A DNA stretch of 63,879 nucleotides, from IMG/VR virus record IMGVR_UViG_3300044971_001666, positions 1 through 63,879 of that record; one strand, given 5' to 3'. Positions 30,901-38,753 of the stretch are shown piece after piece; position 1 is the first letter of the stretch; each line of letters begins with the position of its first letter. The translations under genes were made by a program, and so were the position numbers. This DNA is from a virus. Under the pieces are notes generated by a model, which was not told where the DNA came from, did not search any database, and saw nothing but the letters and a program-made list of their open reading frames with translations.

Positions 30901-33900
30901 TAAAAAAGATTTAGGTGGATTACACTCTGATTATTACGCAGAAGCATACGAACAATCGAAAGAAAAAGCAGTAAGTAAAGGAGTAAAAGAAAGCGAATTT
31001 ACACCAACCGAGCAAGTAAATACTATTTTAGATAAGCAACGTGAAACAAGTGATGCTGCTAAACTAGCGAAAGCAAGCGAGAGGTTAGCGAAAGCACAAA
31101 TTGAAAAGGTAAAACAAGCACTATCAACAGATGCTAATAAAAAATCGTTCAAGGAAAGACTTAAAAACCTAATACCTAAATCGGGAAACATTTGGCTTAA
31201 ATATCAAGAAAGCAATGTAAATTCATTGGTAGCTAAACTAAATGCAACTGCAAGTAAAAATGAATCTCCTTTATTGGCTGAATTTTCAAAATTGGTTACT
31301 CAAAATATAAACGAGAAACTAAATGAGTTAATGCCTAAAGGAAACAATGTAAGCCAAGAAAAAAATAAATCGTTAGAACTTGCTGACATTATTAAGAACG
31401 AAGAAAAGTTTGCAGAAATTTACGAAAAGGCACTTACTAAAATTAAGGAACAAAATAAAGATAACCCAAAAGCAATTTCTTTATTAGAAAACCTTTTAGA
31501 ACAAAACGACTTAGGAAAACCATTTAGCAAAAAAGCTATCTCAAATGCTATTGAACAAAAAATAAAACAAACCAAACAAAGCATTGACGATGTAATTATC
31601 GAAGGAGAAGAAAGTATATTAGCATTTAAACAAAAGATTGTAGATAGTATTTTAAAAGATGCCGAACTAGACACAGAAGTAGAAGCGGAAATTAAAGATA
31701 GGATTGAGTTTGAAGTTGATAATTTGTTCAACACACAAGCAAAAAATCACTACAAAACCACAGCGCAAAGAATTGTTAATGATGCTAAGTCAATGGCAGA
31801 TTTACCTACTACTAAAAAAGAAGCAAAGGTAATAAGCCAATTAATTAGTAAAGTAGCTTCAATGGCAAAGGATACCATGATAAACAAAAAACAAGTGGTT
31901 GGTAAAACACCACTTGAATTAATGGAATTTGCTTTAAAAAATGCTGAAATAGGTAGAAAAATATTTACAGAAGCACAAAAAGAAGTTCAAGACATTATAA
32001 AGAATGACGAAAACTTAACAGCCCAAGAAAAAGCTGATTTAAAACAGTTTTTAGAAAATTATCAAAAGTCAATATTTGATGCGCTTCTTACCAATAAAAA
32101 TAAGGACTTAATAATAAAAGAAGCCCTAGTAAAATTAGGTTACGCAACACAAGATAGTAAAGGAAATATAGTAGCTGATTTAGGGAAAATTGCATTAAGC
32201 AAAAACACTCCTAAAGAAGCAATTGAAAAAGTTAAAGAAGCGATAAGTAATGAGTTAGGTTTAGACCCTAGCGAAATTGACGACTTACTAGCTGCTTTAG
32301 AAACAAGATTTAATGAACTTATTCAAGCTAAAAAAGAAGCTAAAATAAACGCTGTTGTAAAAGCAAACGATAGATACAAAGCAGCTACACAATTTTCAAA
32401 CAAAGCTAGGAAAGATAAAATACGTTCACTAATTGAACTTTACAATGCGGGTGGTTTAACAAACGATAAGATTTTAGAAAAAATGGCTCGTGATTTAGGT
32501 ATTATAGCCTTTACGGATAACGACCAAAAGATTATTGAAGACTTGTTACAGCGTATTGATAATGCGGGTTTAGGTTTTGTTAGTGCGGGTTTAGAAGAAG
32601 AACTACAAGCATACTTTGAACATATAGGCGGTACTTTTGCCATGAAAGAAATGTTTGAGCGTTGGAGAGCAAGATTACTTTCGGGCTTTATTACAACGGG
32701 CAAAAACTTAACAGGCTTCTTTGATACGGGCTTTATGATTGGACACCAATTAATAGATTCCAATATGAACATGGGTTTGTTGAAAGGTAATGTTGACTTA
32801 AATATTTTAAAAGTAATTAGACAAGCCAATAGAATTGGAGGAACACTAGCCTTAGAAAGTTTAGTAAATGGAAGTGTTGATAACGGAAGTGCTTTTGCCG
32901 AACAAACTGGTCAAAAAGAAGGAACACCAAGCGTAAGGTTTTTAGAATTTCAAAAATATCACAACTATTGGACACCTGATTTACCCGTAACCGTAAAAGG
33001 CGTAACATTTAACTTAAACCCAATAAACGCCTTAAAGAAAAACGAAAAATACGTTCAAAGGGTTTTAGGTGCAACTGATAGTGTAAACCATACTATTTTG
33101 CAAGAAATGAAATCATACACTTTTATAAAAAGAGTGGTAATGAGAGGTAGCCCCGAAATGAGTGCGAAAGAGGCTGCGAAAGTGGCTTATGAAATTATGT
33201 ATTACTTAGACATTACAGAAGCAACAATAGCTGCATCTGAAATGTATAAAGAACAAGGTTTAGACATAGATAAAAACAAAAGAGCTTTTAATAAACTGGT
33301 TTACAAACTAGCACAAGACCATACTTTATTTAGGGCTTTAAGAAAAGCGACTGATGAATTTAAAAAATCAAACATTGAATATACTTCAAAAAGCGGGAAA
33401 CTAAAATTAAACAGAAGAATAAATGAGATTGCTCAACAAACAAGAGCAGACGATGTTATAAAAGCTGCTACTGAATTTGCTTCGAGATATACTTATAAAC
33501 AATCTGATATGGGTGTGTTTCCTTTAGTAGCCAACTTAATTAAATATGTAAAAGACGTATTTCCATTAATGGCAGCAAGGATTAGAAAGAATGCAAAAGG
33601 CACAGCGTATTCAAAACAAGCTAATAAAATAGCAAATGGTATTGAAATAAGTGGAGAACTATTATTTACAAGTACAATGCCTTTTATAAATGGTGTGGCG
33701 AATATTCTTGAAAAAGGATTAGAGTTTAACCCTATTTACGGTGGAATAAAATCAGCAACTTACTTAGGACTAGCTTTAAATGCTAATAACAAAAAAGATA
33801 CAACAAAAGCAAGAGAACTTTCAGCAAAAAGCGGTGAAGTTATTTACAGAGTAGCGGTTGGAATGTTATTAATGGCACTTTTACAATCACTAGCAGACGA

Positions 33901-35086
33901 TGACGAAGCAGACGATGAAAAAGCAATTTACGGACAAGGAGATAAGAACTTTAATAGAAACAAAGTTATAGAAACTGTTCGCCCTCAAAATACCATAAGA
34001 ATAGGTGGGCGTGATATTTCATTCGATTTCTTTGGAACACTAGCAACTGAAATAAAAATACAGTCAATTGCAATGGACTTAAAAAGATACGCTGATAAAG
34101 AAATTACTAATACTCAATATATGGGTATGGTTTATAATCAAATTATAAGTTCATCATTCACAAAAGGACTTTCGGATATTGCAACCGCAGCTTCAAGTAC
34201 AGCCCAAACAGGTAAATTAGCTACTTATTTTGAGAAAAAAACAGCCGAGCTATCTACTAGAGTAGTTTTACCATTTACAAGTTTTGCTAGACAAGCGGGG
34301 CAAGTAGCAGAACCCGAAGCTAAAAAAGCAATTGGTTTAAAAGAAAATATAATTAAACAAGCGGGCGTTGGTGGTTGGCTGTTAAACAGACCGAACCTAG
34401 ATTATAGAGGAAGAACTTACGATACGGGCGAACTTTATACAAGTAGTGCTAGTGGCGCAATGAATTTATTTGGAAGTAGAGTAAATAAAGACCCTATTGA
34501 TATTTGGGTTTTAAAAGCTGCAAACAATAATTTAGGAGTTAGCGACATCAAAAAAGATAGTGATAAATTTTATTTAGTTGACAATCCCGATGGAACTTCT
34601 CGCCCAATGACTGACGAAGAAACTTATGATGTTTCAGCAGAAGCAGCTAGAATATTTAATGGTTTATTGGTTGACTACTATAATAAAGAAAAGAACAATC
34701 CTATTACTAAAACAAGTCAAGAGCAAGTTGCGAAAGATTTAAGCGAAAGACATAACGAAGCTAAAAAAGCATCGTTTAGAAAATTATTTAAAGGCAGTAA
34801 AAACGAGGACAAATATTTAGAAGATAAATTTGATTGGCTTAAAAAAGACGAAGGCAAAGAAACTGAAATCAAAAGAGCAGCCGATGATATTGCTAATAAA
34901 GTTAGTGAAGAAACAAAAGCATTGCGTGATAGATTACCTAAAGACAAATACGACAAACAAATATTTTTAGCTAAAATGCTTCGCTCAATAGTAAACAAAA
35001 CTACCACCTTAAAACAATGGAAAGAAGCGGGCATTATTGAAAGCGTAGAGAAAGAAGGACAAGAGATATTGAAATTGTCAAAATAA
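21914..35086 (+). CDS. Giant polyvalent virion protein, 4390 aa
   Basis: One uninterrupted 13.2 kb ORF. Seen in order: two N-terminal repeats containing LHGYLKENFG (residues about 6-25 and 36-55); a Gly/Ala-rich hydrophobic stretch (about 361-390); a segment with HIAELQSDYYQ near 1360; an HEMSGH zinc-protease-like motif (1891-1896); a kinase-like region (about 2170-2330) with Gly loop GKGSDRTVF, VLKVAH lysine (K2197) and HLDGG (2320-2324); an EEAGHIW segment (2552); long coiled coils; a C-terminal hydrophobic helix (about 3978-3995). It resembles phage polyvalent proteins packaged in the head and injected early. No polymerase DxDGD motif was found. Confidence 0.85.
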   Translation: MPVEKDYIGGLHGYLKENFGDDFKLTTEQFKSKLSTDSAYANQLHGYLKENFGEGFKLDIADFQNKVGYIDPSKKKQNSSPNFATTLQEAITPLPSGVQKPLESSSPLASNLKSVATEKPIDAKTALLQKANQEQNLSNPLEGTTQTDVFIEENRKPTVLNMAKSINNKSQERVKVLTERVGLLKGIKDFEAQIPKIQESAQQLSDIVKDPTQPITSRQAAQEQLKLYQDQFDQFENAVNNYKGLIDKEKSIITDIHKDEDLRQKGLERDYNSITAFVDAIKSSTIKVGAGGAGMFNTLGLSGDPEDTNSENNEQVQNEVRNNVQTIKKFGESLVTQETPKNFEKIFEGDFSTKKLKYILAQGIGQTIPTVAAGFLGGAGGATIAGAGLGFIESKDMFKAAGLNEKQSDWAAFGLAIPLGALDEYGISDIITKPIGKLILKETTEDVIKTLAKKELTNEAIFETVKKTLGEKIKEYSIDVAKAGWKEPLTEMEQALLSEGAKQATEEITGKDSNANQTLSEYFKQTALKIAEEGVYGLAGGVGLSAVTSAIQNRTTPSAYQRAMELKNPELLQDFTEQLDSEVQSGRLTTEQAQIALENVKKIQELDGKIPNTIKDIDKRSMAASLVGVKDELKLEIEGKDETLVQPLKDEIKNIDQTLLDIAQNKPIEEIENGLNEQETSMSEIPTNQEQKIETPQETKTTTTPSSDNSSEVAALGSVEVPKTLSQLKISDEITQTLENKLKGLESERTNKLIENKGKGKFDDRLKDEIEEVKRNIYKRENELASRRNSDLESKIKDGSLLKLISENKITAEDARGLIIESGMEIPSEIQSIVDKNKQDKKENKQSIIERDTDFLGNEKEAYMVNNDKANGIRTQEDIDYYKANVKRAIESGKYEKSVKEGRMTANDARIIVESYGLKVPKTLETLLKTEQTNEPTPIEATIPTSNKGTQTAEPTKQDGEAKVESKPIALPKENDVVTLEVPNRLPIKMAFKDGVWKQKIGNEFTEVAKSVQDNAQAKFDEQNKTQLENGINKTESKESKPITIQRGKEADKEGANANARNEAKREEIKSAFKKLRDEGLLKTADKTLIGKAKRVLGIKSAPMSDAEIDVQMALIDAMADVWKKTTGKDNFYETFIADVKKGNLAELQKIGGVLFQDTENTKRPTTRVTLAVFDATQFEKMKGQQVAPQAISDLVKGRGKQIEKDIINMVLGYDKYKGQKRISFDEFRSDVETQIMKLEKIRTDSYANYGYDNLGDNENYGERETVIFNSPIEHGEKGHFSGDFTTEGLDKTEWELKQIPNTDKWAAMDKNMPSNVTADNVAEYVGTAGEKAEVEKWIADRDKESIGGLNKGLFGHIRKWFNKSDGIFHIAELQSDYYQKNKASDLLKPEVGQDEIDAYMNKNVWQPMDREISRKIKEQFGITVKKFDDKFIAYDKEGRPLSEVELKEEPLVGLNVGDFEENAVVVYALKSLSERRVNDEKLENGTYKGTLNTSKDGGKIDTVILNTEKEVEDFAKANDGRLNGSEDSYNVIRENYHEERKKLRQTEEQKFIQKRQAELEKTKPTNIQLKQFVASQKVHELRLLREAIKMAADEGAETVRFPDQYTLAVIEGYTDATGQGNTPYEVVNGDSDRLYEGDMIDYGGENMTVVEQNRDTITVVPSDEVSIYNLYDLINDETDDRVREIEYEAKRHFGDMEAITKEDVESYEPDEWMGAEAKSLLEEYFEQNEEEETVSWKEIKNGLYDSINSNYSEMSVDDILGWSGTVWQDGDTIYAIEGRNYETFNQPDGYEESSTKEDYYDNLSSDQKTVVDKYGELGKQFEKMRPDARLIQDENGMGWYETTITEEDKNNPIVAFQEEGGKVKGAIDFTNNNKATLYVFDGADISTLAHEMSGHLGRRVLEKLAEASPEFAKKYEAVKKWAGVKDVWTTKAEEKFARGFERYLRDGVAPTKALKEVFSKLKEWLSGIYKIIKGSSIDVKLTNDVRNVFDSLLGKEQVEQKPTTAEKVAKAEKSINDIRNKLKEKFKVNLPEGTQTKGFTMNELIDVIADTAIQIAKTGIEINEAIKQAIQYLKEEGDLEDFDETEIFDKAKEAVSTTEAAIVKDPILKRINKAFLKIGTEILDNAEALMAKAASIVGDVRKNVTAGFETRDGKPIGFTYDTDQVARERFDFSKLKQIGKGSDRTVFDLGNGRVLKVAHTARGLEQNIYEGDYLLKGIIPEVFERGLNYVVVENTPRLKAADKVITYDYETGEENGTTTAGDMLRQLGQFNQSHFEKHNDNLLRILGKFGFSDIMSYDVLFGDFTAIRNWGYKDGMAVHLDGGTFGGVRMLTNHKNKAPLSDPEFREIYNKSKQLKKQFGDTDKNTRFNITMPNGSQVTVKPFESNSEDKNNALIRENNIEGKLLNKQESESLQKEIESKYQIEGQPKFGQENEDIRTNLFNYENPIAEKDVNGVNLRIAEGLIEGEKFSGNRKKTFLLYADGKIVGKFYSVEDAKKVVKFIEQNLINQKTLLPQGQPLFQLNDKGEILGFTHNGKIYLNGEKITANTTMEEAGHIWINWAKENRSDLYKQGIEKVLGSKYLIEVNNNPNYQAEALKAGEKGSEAYNAYMQEEALAKAIADNGAKFITETRKANFREWVTAMWKEVVKAFGIQNLSPNQVKKLTLEQFAKMAAADVFKKESVMTDKEKATAKVEILDADQKMLVDDITIAENDEETIQGVKGFIDSMNRAKGLTQEEKDAMNERLGRNYEVLSNEKLELIGKTIIEELGGLDKALLEAQNAKSDLLPYMKTFILGQAILENKKLEQNAATQEAKNKYADIQIDLFDKLDNLSRDFGRAIQYLNKLYSKSALAVTRKAKKILADRNGANQIEAEQAADKIEAAIFEDDNTDSANEALQDLLNNEKEKVKELEAAYEKLKKQIANPTEPRPNNPKRDLGSSKDKKATIKRLKETKYNANRQNIIPIAPPKLMEDLNDLTLEYMEEGFYDFEDIQKKLKKDLGGLHSDYYAEAYEQSKEKAVSKGVKESEFTPTEQVNTILDKQRETSDAAKLAKASERLAKAQIEKVKQALSTDANKKSFKERLKNLIPKSGNIWLKYQESNVNSLVAKLNATASKNESPLLAEFSKLVTQNINEKLNELMPKGNNVSQEKNKSLELADIIKNEEKFAEIYEKALTKIKEQNKDNPKAISLLENLLEQNDLGKPFSKKAISNAIEQKIKQTKQSIDDVIIEGEESILAFKQKIVDSILKDAELDTEVEAEIKDRIEFEVDNLFNTQAKNHYKTTAQRIVNDAKSMADLPTTKKEAKVISQLISKVASMAKDTMINKKQVVGKTPLELMEFALKNAEIGRKIFTEAQKEVQDIIKNDENLTAQEKADLKQFLENYQKSIFDALLTNKNKDLIIKEALVKLGYATQDSKGNIVADLGKIALSKNTPKEAIEKVKEAISNELGLDPSEIDDLLAALETRFNELIQAKKEAKINAVVKANDRYKAATQFSNKARKDKIRSLIELYNAGGLTNDKILEKMARDLGIIAFTDNDQKIIEDLLQRIDNAGLGFVSAGLEEELQAYFEHIGGTFAMKEMFERWRARLLSGFITTGKNLTGFFDTGFMIGHQLIDSNMNMGLLKGNVDLNILKVIRQANRIGGTLALESLVNGSVDNGSAFAEQTGQKEGTPSVRFLEFQKYHNYWTPDLPVTVKGVTFNLNPINALKKNEKYVQRVLGATDSVNHTILQEMKSYTFIKRVVMRGSPEMSAKEAAKVAYEIMYYLDITEATIAASEMYKEQGLDIDKNKRAFNKLVYKLAQDHTLFRALRKATDEFKKSNIEYTSKSGKLKLNRRINEIAQQTRADDVIKAATEFASRYTYKQSDMGVFPLVANLIKYVKDVFPLMAARIRKNAKGTAYSKQANKIANGIEISGELLFTSTMPFINGVANILEKGLEFNPIYGGIKSATYLGLALNANNKKDTTKARELSAKSGEVIYRVAVGMLLMALLQSLADDDEADDEKAIYGQGDKNFNRNKVIETVRPQNTIRIGGRDISFDFFGTLATEIKIQSIAMDLKRYADKEITNTQYMGMVYNQIISSSFTKGLSDIATAASSTAQTGKLATYFEKKTAELSTRVVLPFTSFARQAGQVAEPEAKKAIGLKENIIKQAGVGGWLLNRPNLDYRGRTYDTGELYTSSASGAMNLFGSRVNKDPIDIWVLKAANNNLGVSDIKKDSDKFYLVDNPDGTSRPMTDEETYDVSAEAARIFNGLLVDYYNKEKNNPITKTSQEQVAKDLSERHNEAKKASFRKLFKGSKNEDKYLEDKFDWLKKDEGKETEIKRAADDIANKVSEETKALRDRLPKDKYDKQIFLAKMLRSIVNKTTTLKQWKEAGIIESVEKEGQEILKLSK

Positions 35087-35098
35087 TACATATATTTG
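35069..35098 (+). promoter_or_regulatory. Promoter for the 385 aa gene
   Basis: TTG at 35069-35071, 19-nt spacer, TATATTTG at 35091-35098, overlapping the end of the giant gene. The ATG of the next gene is at 35128. Confidence 0.7.
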
Positions 35099-35127
35099 AA
35101 ACGTCAAGAAAAACGACATAAAAAACA

Positions 35128-36285
35128 ATGAGAACATACAGACTGTATTACACACAGAGAAACCGTAAAGGTGCAATTTTAGATGGAAGTTGCCAAAGAA
35201 AAGATGGACAGTATTATACTATCCTTACAACGGGTGAAATTAAAAAAGGAGTAGAACATACTCGAAAAGTAGGCGAAATTTGGAACTTTAAACTTTCAAC
35301 ATATTTGCAAATCCCTTCACTAGATAAAGTGGATAAATTCTCTTGGGGTTTAATTCACGTTCCCGAAGCCCACGACATTGCCAAAATGGATAATGAAGTG
35401 GAAAGAAATCAAGCTGTAAAAATGCAGAACTTAGTTAAGTTTGTTAAATTACACCCATTAGTTGCAGAGTATCATTCAGTAACAAAAGAGCAGTTAAACA
35501 TAAACTTTAGCGTAGGACTTACAAGAGGAATTAACTTTGTATTGGTTGACGAAACAGCAATTGAAGAAAAAGCGTTTAATACTAATCGTGAGCAAACAAA
35601 AGCAATTTTATCATTAGACGAAATCTATGACAATTGTTTAGAAGAAAAAGACTTTACAGAACTTGTAGATATTTGCTTTGGACTAAACTTAGCTATTAAA
35701 CCACAGCTAAACGAACCAATGGTGAACTATAATAAAGCAAAAGAATTTATCAACCATTCACCAAAAAGATTTGTTGACTTTGTTTCAAAGAAAAACGAAA
35801 GCCAATATCTAATTGTGTTTAGGAAAGCAATTACAGAACTAAAAAAAGGCAGTAATCCAATTATTACTTTCAAAAACGGTAACTACTATTTTGGAGAACA
35901 AATAATTGGTAAAGACGAAACAGAAGTAATCTACTTCTTCAAAACCAATACTAAGGTATTCGATTACCTTTTAGCAGCAACACAAGGAAAACTTACAAGC
36001 GAAGAAGTGTCCGATAAAATAGACATTGAATTAGGCACACAAGAAAGTGGACACGTTGAAGAAAAAGCGGTAATTGAAACTAATACAGATATTGTAGAGG
36101 AAATTACTCAAGCAGTAGATAAGTGTATTGAACGCTTAGAAAAACATAAAGGCAAGGCAACTTTCGATAATCTTAAAGACAAGATAAAAGTTGAAGCAAA
36201 CGCTTACAATGAAACTGAAAAAATAATGTTCATTGATGTTTTTAACGCTAAAACTAAACTCAAAAATATAGAGTTTTCTTTATAA
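35128..36285 (+). CDS. Hypothetical protein, 385 aa
   Basis: Beta-prone N-terminus (MRTYRLYYTQRNRKGAILDG), helical and acidic C-terminal third. It has its own promoter and terminator, so it can be expressed independently of the ejection genes, perhaps earlier. No family was recognised. Confidence 0.65.
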   Translation: MRTYRLYYTQRNRKGAILDGSCQRKDGQYYTILTTGEIKKGVEHTRKVGEIWNFKLSTYLQIPSLDKVDKFSWGLIHVPEAHDIAKMDNEVERNQAVKMQNLVKFVKLHPLVAEYHSVTKEQLNINFSVGLTRGINFVLVDETAIEEKAFNTNREQTKAILSLDEIYDNCLEEKDFTELVDICFGLNLAIKPQLNEPMVNYNKAKEFINHSPKRFVDFVSKKNESQYLIVFRKAITELKKGSNPIITFKNGNYYFGEQIIGKDETEVIYFFKTNTKVFDYLLAATQGKLTSEEVSDKIDIELGTQESGHVEEKAVIETNTDIVEEITQAVDKCIERLEKHKGKATFDNLKDKIKVEANAYNETEKIMFIDVFNAKTKLKNIEFSL

Positions 36286-36296
36286 CACTCACACAG

Positions 36297-36329
36297 AAAG
36301 CCCTAGATTTAACCATTTAGGGCTTTTTT
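36297..36329 (+). terminator. Rho-independent terminator
   Basis: AAAGCCCTA and TAGGGCTTT form a 9-bp stem followed by a T run. It resembles the terminators after the portal gene and at 39727. Confidence 0.8.
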
Positions 36330-36445
36330 AAAACATTTATAATCCAAGTATATCGGTAATAATTTAAAGGTTTGAGGTAGGTAAGTAAAAATGTTACCCC
36401 TACCCCTAAAGAAGTAACACTCTTACTCAAAATGTCTATCGTATA

Positions 36446-36634
36446 ATGAACTCAATAGGAATCGGTTTTGGCTTTAAAAGGAAAATGTTACATCCATGCT
36501 TTAAATTTAAAAGAAATAATTTGGTAATCGTAATTAGCGAATGGTATAAAACCTCGCCACAGACCAATGGAAGCGTTTTTGAAGTAGGCGTAAAAAAAGC
36601 CTTAAAGGGTAGGACTTTAAAGCTTTCGGTTTAA
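36446..36634 (+). CDS. Possible small basic protein, 62 aa
   Basis: A basic, aromatic-rich ORF (IGFGFKRKMLHPCFKFKRNN). Its 3' end lies within one arm of the inverted repeat at 36605-36681, and no promoter was seen, so it may not be a gene. The surrounding 450 nt otherwise hold only repeats and a terminator. Confidence 0.35.
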   Translation: MNSIGIGFGFKRKMLHPCFKFKRNNLVIVISEWYKTSPQTNGSVFEVGVKKALKGRTLKLSV

Positions 36635-36681
36635 TTGCTCAAACCTTGTAATGTAATATCTTGTGTTTTAGTCCTACCCTT
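36605..36681. repeat. Perfect 12-bp inverted repeat
   Basis: AAGGGTAGGACT (36605-36616) and AGTCCTACCCTT (36670-36681), separated by 53 nt. A weaker GGTAGG/CCTACC pair lies upstream near 36373-36403. Possibly a regulatory or recombination site. Confidence 0.55.
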
Positions 36682-36735
36682 AACAACACAGCAAATATAA
36701 TATTTATTTTAAACAATGCAAATAAAAAATACACT

Positions 36736-37239
36736 ATGTCGAAATTATTCGTAAAACCACAACGACCTAAAAGAAAAAAGAAGCTAAACATAATCTTCAA
36801 TCTATTCTCGTTTTGCCCTTTAGAAGATGCAGATTACAATTGTTTTATTTCGTTCAGATATTACCAAAGAAAAAATGAAGAGTTTTTTGCTTGGGGATAC
36901 ACAATAAAATCAAAGAATGAAATTATTAAACAAGATAGAAGCCAAGTACACTATCACGAAGGAATTAGTGAGTTTTCGCTTACATATACAGCAATTAGTA
37001 GAATATTTGATTATTTTATTTCAAACGATTTAGTAGAAGCGAAAATTAATTTATTCTCCGAAAGCCCATTAGTGTTTGACCAAATGGCGGGGAATGTAAA
37101 GATAAACCCAAAAGCCTATTGCGCTGACTTAGCTTGGGAGATACAAGATAAAATGGTAGAGTTTTACAATTTAAGGCTAAACTTTATAACAAGAACATCA
37201 AATATTGACAATTATAACTATATTCACGAATTAGTTTAA
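36736..37239 (+). CDS. Hypothetical protein, 167 aa
   Basis: The ATG at 36736 (MSKLFVKPQRPKRKKK) is preferred over an upstream start running through the inverted repeat. Very basic N-terminus followed by a mixed alpha/beta body (ADYNCFISFRYYQRKNEEFF). The stop overlaps the convergent gene's stop by 3-4 nt. No family was recognised. Confidence 0.55.
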   Translation: MSKLFVKPQRPKRKKKLNIIFNLFSFCPLEDADYNCFISFRYYQRKNEEFFAWGYTIKSKNEIIKQDRSQVHYHEGISEFSLTYTAISRIFDYFISNDLVEAKINLFSESPLVFDQMAGNVKINPKAYCADLAWEIQDKMVEFYNLRLNFITRTSNIDNYNYIHELV

Positions 37240-37436
37240 AGTACCTCTATTTCGTTTCTCACTTGGTCAAGATAGTTATTATACCCATCTGAATTAAGCG
37301 GGTTTTCTCTAGCGAAAGCTACTGCGCTTAAAGCACATTTCTTAGCTATTAGTGATTTGTTTACCGAACTTTTTACCATTGGTAAATAAGTAGAATACAA
37401 TTCTTTGGCTTTTTGTTTGGGGAATGTTATAATCAT
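37236..37436 (-). CDS. Small hypothetical protein, 66 aa
   Basis: Helical, with MIITFPKQKAKELYSTYLPM at the N-terminus. The layout resembles small proteins of Bacteroidota phages with a conserved 'KkcAl.aV' segment (AKKCALSAV here). The start abuts the stop of the 190 aa gene upstream. Confidence 0.55.
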   Translation of the reverse strand: MIITFPKQKAKELYSTYLPMVKSSVNKSLIAKKCALSAVAFARENPLNSDGYNNYLDQVRNEIEVL

Positions 37437-38008
37437 TAGTTTAGTTCTTTGATTTGTTTTAGTAAGTACTTTGAAATAGCTATTATGCGTTGAAATTCTG
37501 CTGCTGTTGCGTAGTGCCTATTATATTCAGCATTGTTTAAGTCGCCTTCTCTTTTTGCAATATCTTTTTCAATAAACTCAACAACCTTTTGCTTAAAGTC
37601 TTTTTCGGTTGGTTCTTCTTTTGGTAGTGGTTCATAAACTGCTTCCCATGTTTCTACTATTTCTTTAGGCATAAAATAAGTATTGCTTACCTCATCATCA
37701 TCATTTTTTGTACTGTAAGCAGTATAGCCATTATGATATTCGCCCTCTTTAAAATAAAGTTCGCCCTCTTTTATGTTTCCGCCAAACAAATCAAACGGTG
37801 CTTTATACCCAATTAGCTTTCCTTTTTCTTCGGGTGCGTTCCATTGGTTGAATAGAATTTGCGCTTTTTCTTTGCTTTGTTTACCTTTTAAATTATTCCA
37901 AATTTTAGGCAAAGTGTCCATAACCAAATATTCTGCAAGTTCTGTTAAACTCAAATTCTTTGCTTTGGTTTCTTTCAACCATGTTTCTAGTTCTGTTTTT
38001 TGTACCAT
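37436..38008 (-). CDS. Hypothetical protein, 190 aa
   Basis: Acidic and helical at both ends with a beta-prone middle. The C-terminal 40 residues (NNAEYNRHYATAAEFQRIIAI) resemble the helical segment of small phage proteins. Followed by the 66 aa gene with touching ends. Confidence 0.55.
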   Translation of the reverse strand: MVQKTELETWLKETKAKNLSLTELAEYLVMDTLPKIWNNLKGKQSKEKAQILFNQWNAPEEKGKLIGYKAPFDLFGGNIKEGELYFKEGEYHNGYTAYSTKNDDDEVSNTYFMPKEIVETWEAVYEPLPKEEPTEKDFKQKVVEFIEKDIAKREGDLNNAEYNRHYATAAEFQRIIAISKYLLKQIKELN

Positions 38009-38069
38009 GTTTTTATTATTATATTTCTTAAAATCTCGTAGGCTATTATGCCAAGTGCTAGGTTTAGTA

Positions 38070-38753
38070 TCATGCTTTTATGTGTTGGTAAATAGTTTTA
38101 AGCGTATAATTAATGCTGTTTTCATTCAGCTTCACCTTAATATCTTTTGCAGCCATTCCATTTTTAGCATAGGCTTTGATTAGTTCTACTCCGATTGGTG
38201 AAGTAGGTTTGTAGGTACGGTTTTTTGCAACTAGAGCCATTTGTTTTTTAGCATACTCTTTATCTTGCATAAGAGGACTACCTAGAGAAGTAATTGTATT
38301 CCCTTTTTTGGTAACGTAAACCTTATCTTTTTTAAGTCTATTTTTTATAGAGTTCAATCCATTAACGGTTCTTTCGGAAATCATTTCACGCTCCCTTTGT
38401 GCCATAGCTGCAAATAAATTTATTGTAAAGCCATCACATTCAGGCATATCCGAACATATAAACTTAACCTTACTTTCCATGAGTGAACTAATAAAGTAAA
38501 CATTTCTCGAAAGTCTATCCAGTTTAGCCACAACTAAAGTAGCGTTATGTAGCTTACACATATTTATAGCTTCTAAAAGCATGGGTCTATTATTCTTTTT
38601 GCCCGATTCTATTTCGGTAAAAGACTTAATTACAATACCACTATCTGTTATCTGCTTCACAGCCTTTTCTTGCGCTTCTAAACCAAGTCCGCTTTGACCC
38701 TGTTCTTTAGTAGAAACTCTTTTATAAGCCACATATTTTTCATCGTTTTGCAT
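38070..38753 (-). CDS. Serine recombinase (resolvase/invertase type)
   Basis: A 227 aa protein. Residues about 7-140 form the serine recombinase catalytic domain: YKRVSTKEQG with nucleophile Ser14, AKLDRLSRN with the catalytic Arg residues, and FAAMAQREREMISERT. The C-terminus (ELIKAYAKNGMAAKDIKVKL) is a resolvase-type helix-turn-helix. At this size it acts as a resolvase or invertase rather than a large serine integrase. A TAACTTTG box reads towards it at 38765-38758. It lies 2 kb from the first cassette array. Confidence 0.92.
   Translation of the reverse strand: MQNDEKYVAYKRVSTKEQGQSGLGLEAQEKAVKQITDSGIVIKSFTEIESGKKNNRPMLLEAINMCKLHNATLVVAKLDRLSRNVYFISSLMESKVKFICSDMPECDGFTINLFAAMAQREREMISERTVNGLNSIKNRLKKDKVYVTKKGNTITSLGSPLMQDKEYAKKQMALVAKNRTYKPTSPIGVELIKAYAKNGMAAKDIKVKLNENSINYTLKTIYQHIKA

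Noticed and set aside
21914-35086. Virion-packaged RNA polymerase in the giant protein
   Set aside because: crAss-like and N4-like phages carry one, but I could not see a DxDGD-type catalytic motif in the sequence.
38070-38753. Serine integrase for lysogeny
   Set aside because: At 227 aa it lacks the large C-terminal recombinase domain of phage serine integrases; it fits the resolvase/invertase class.
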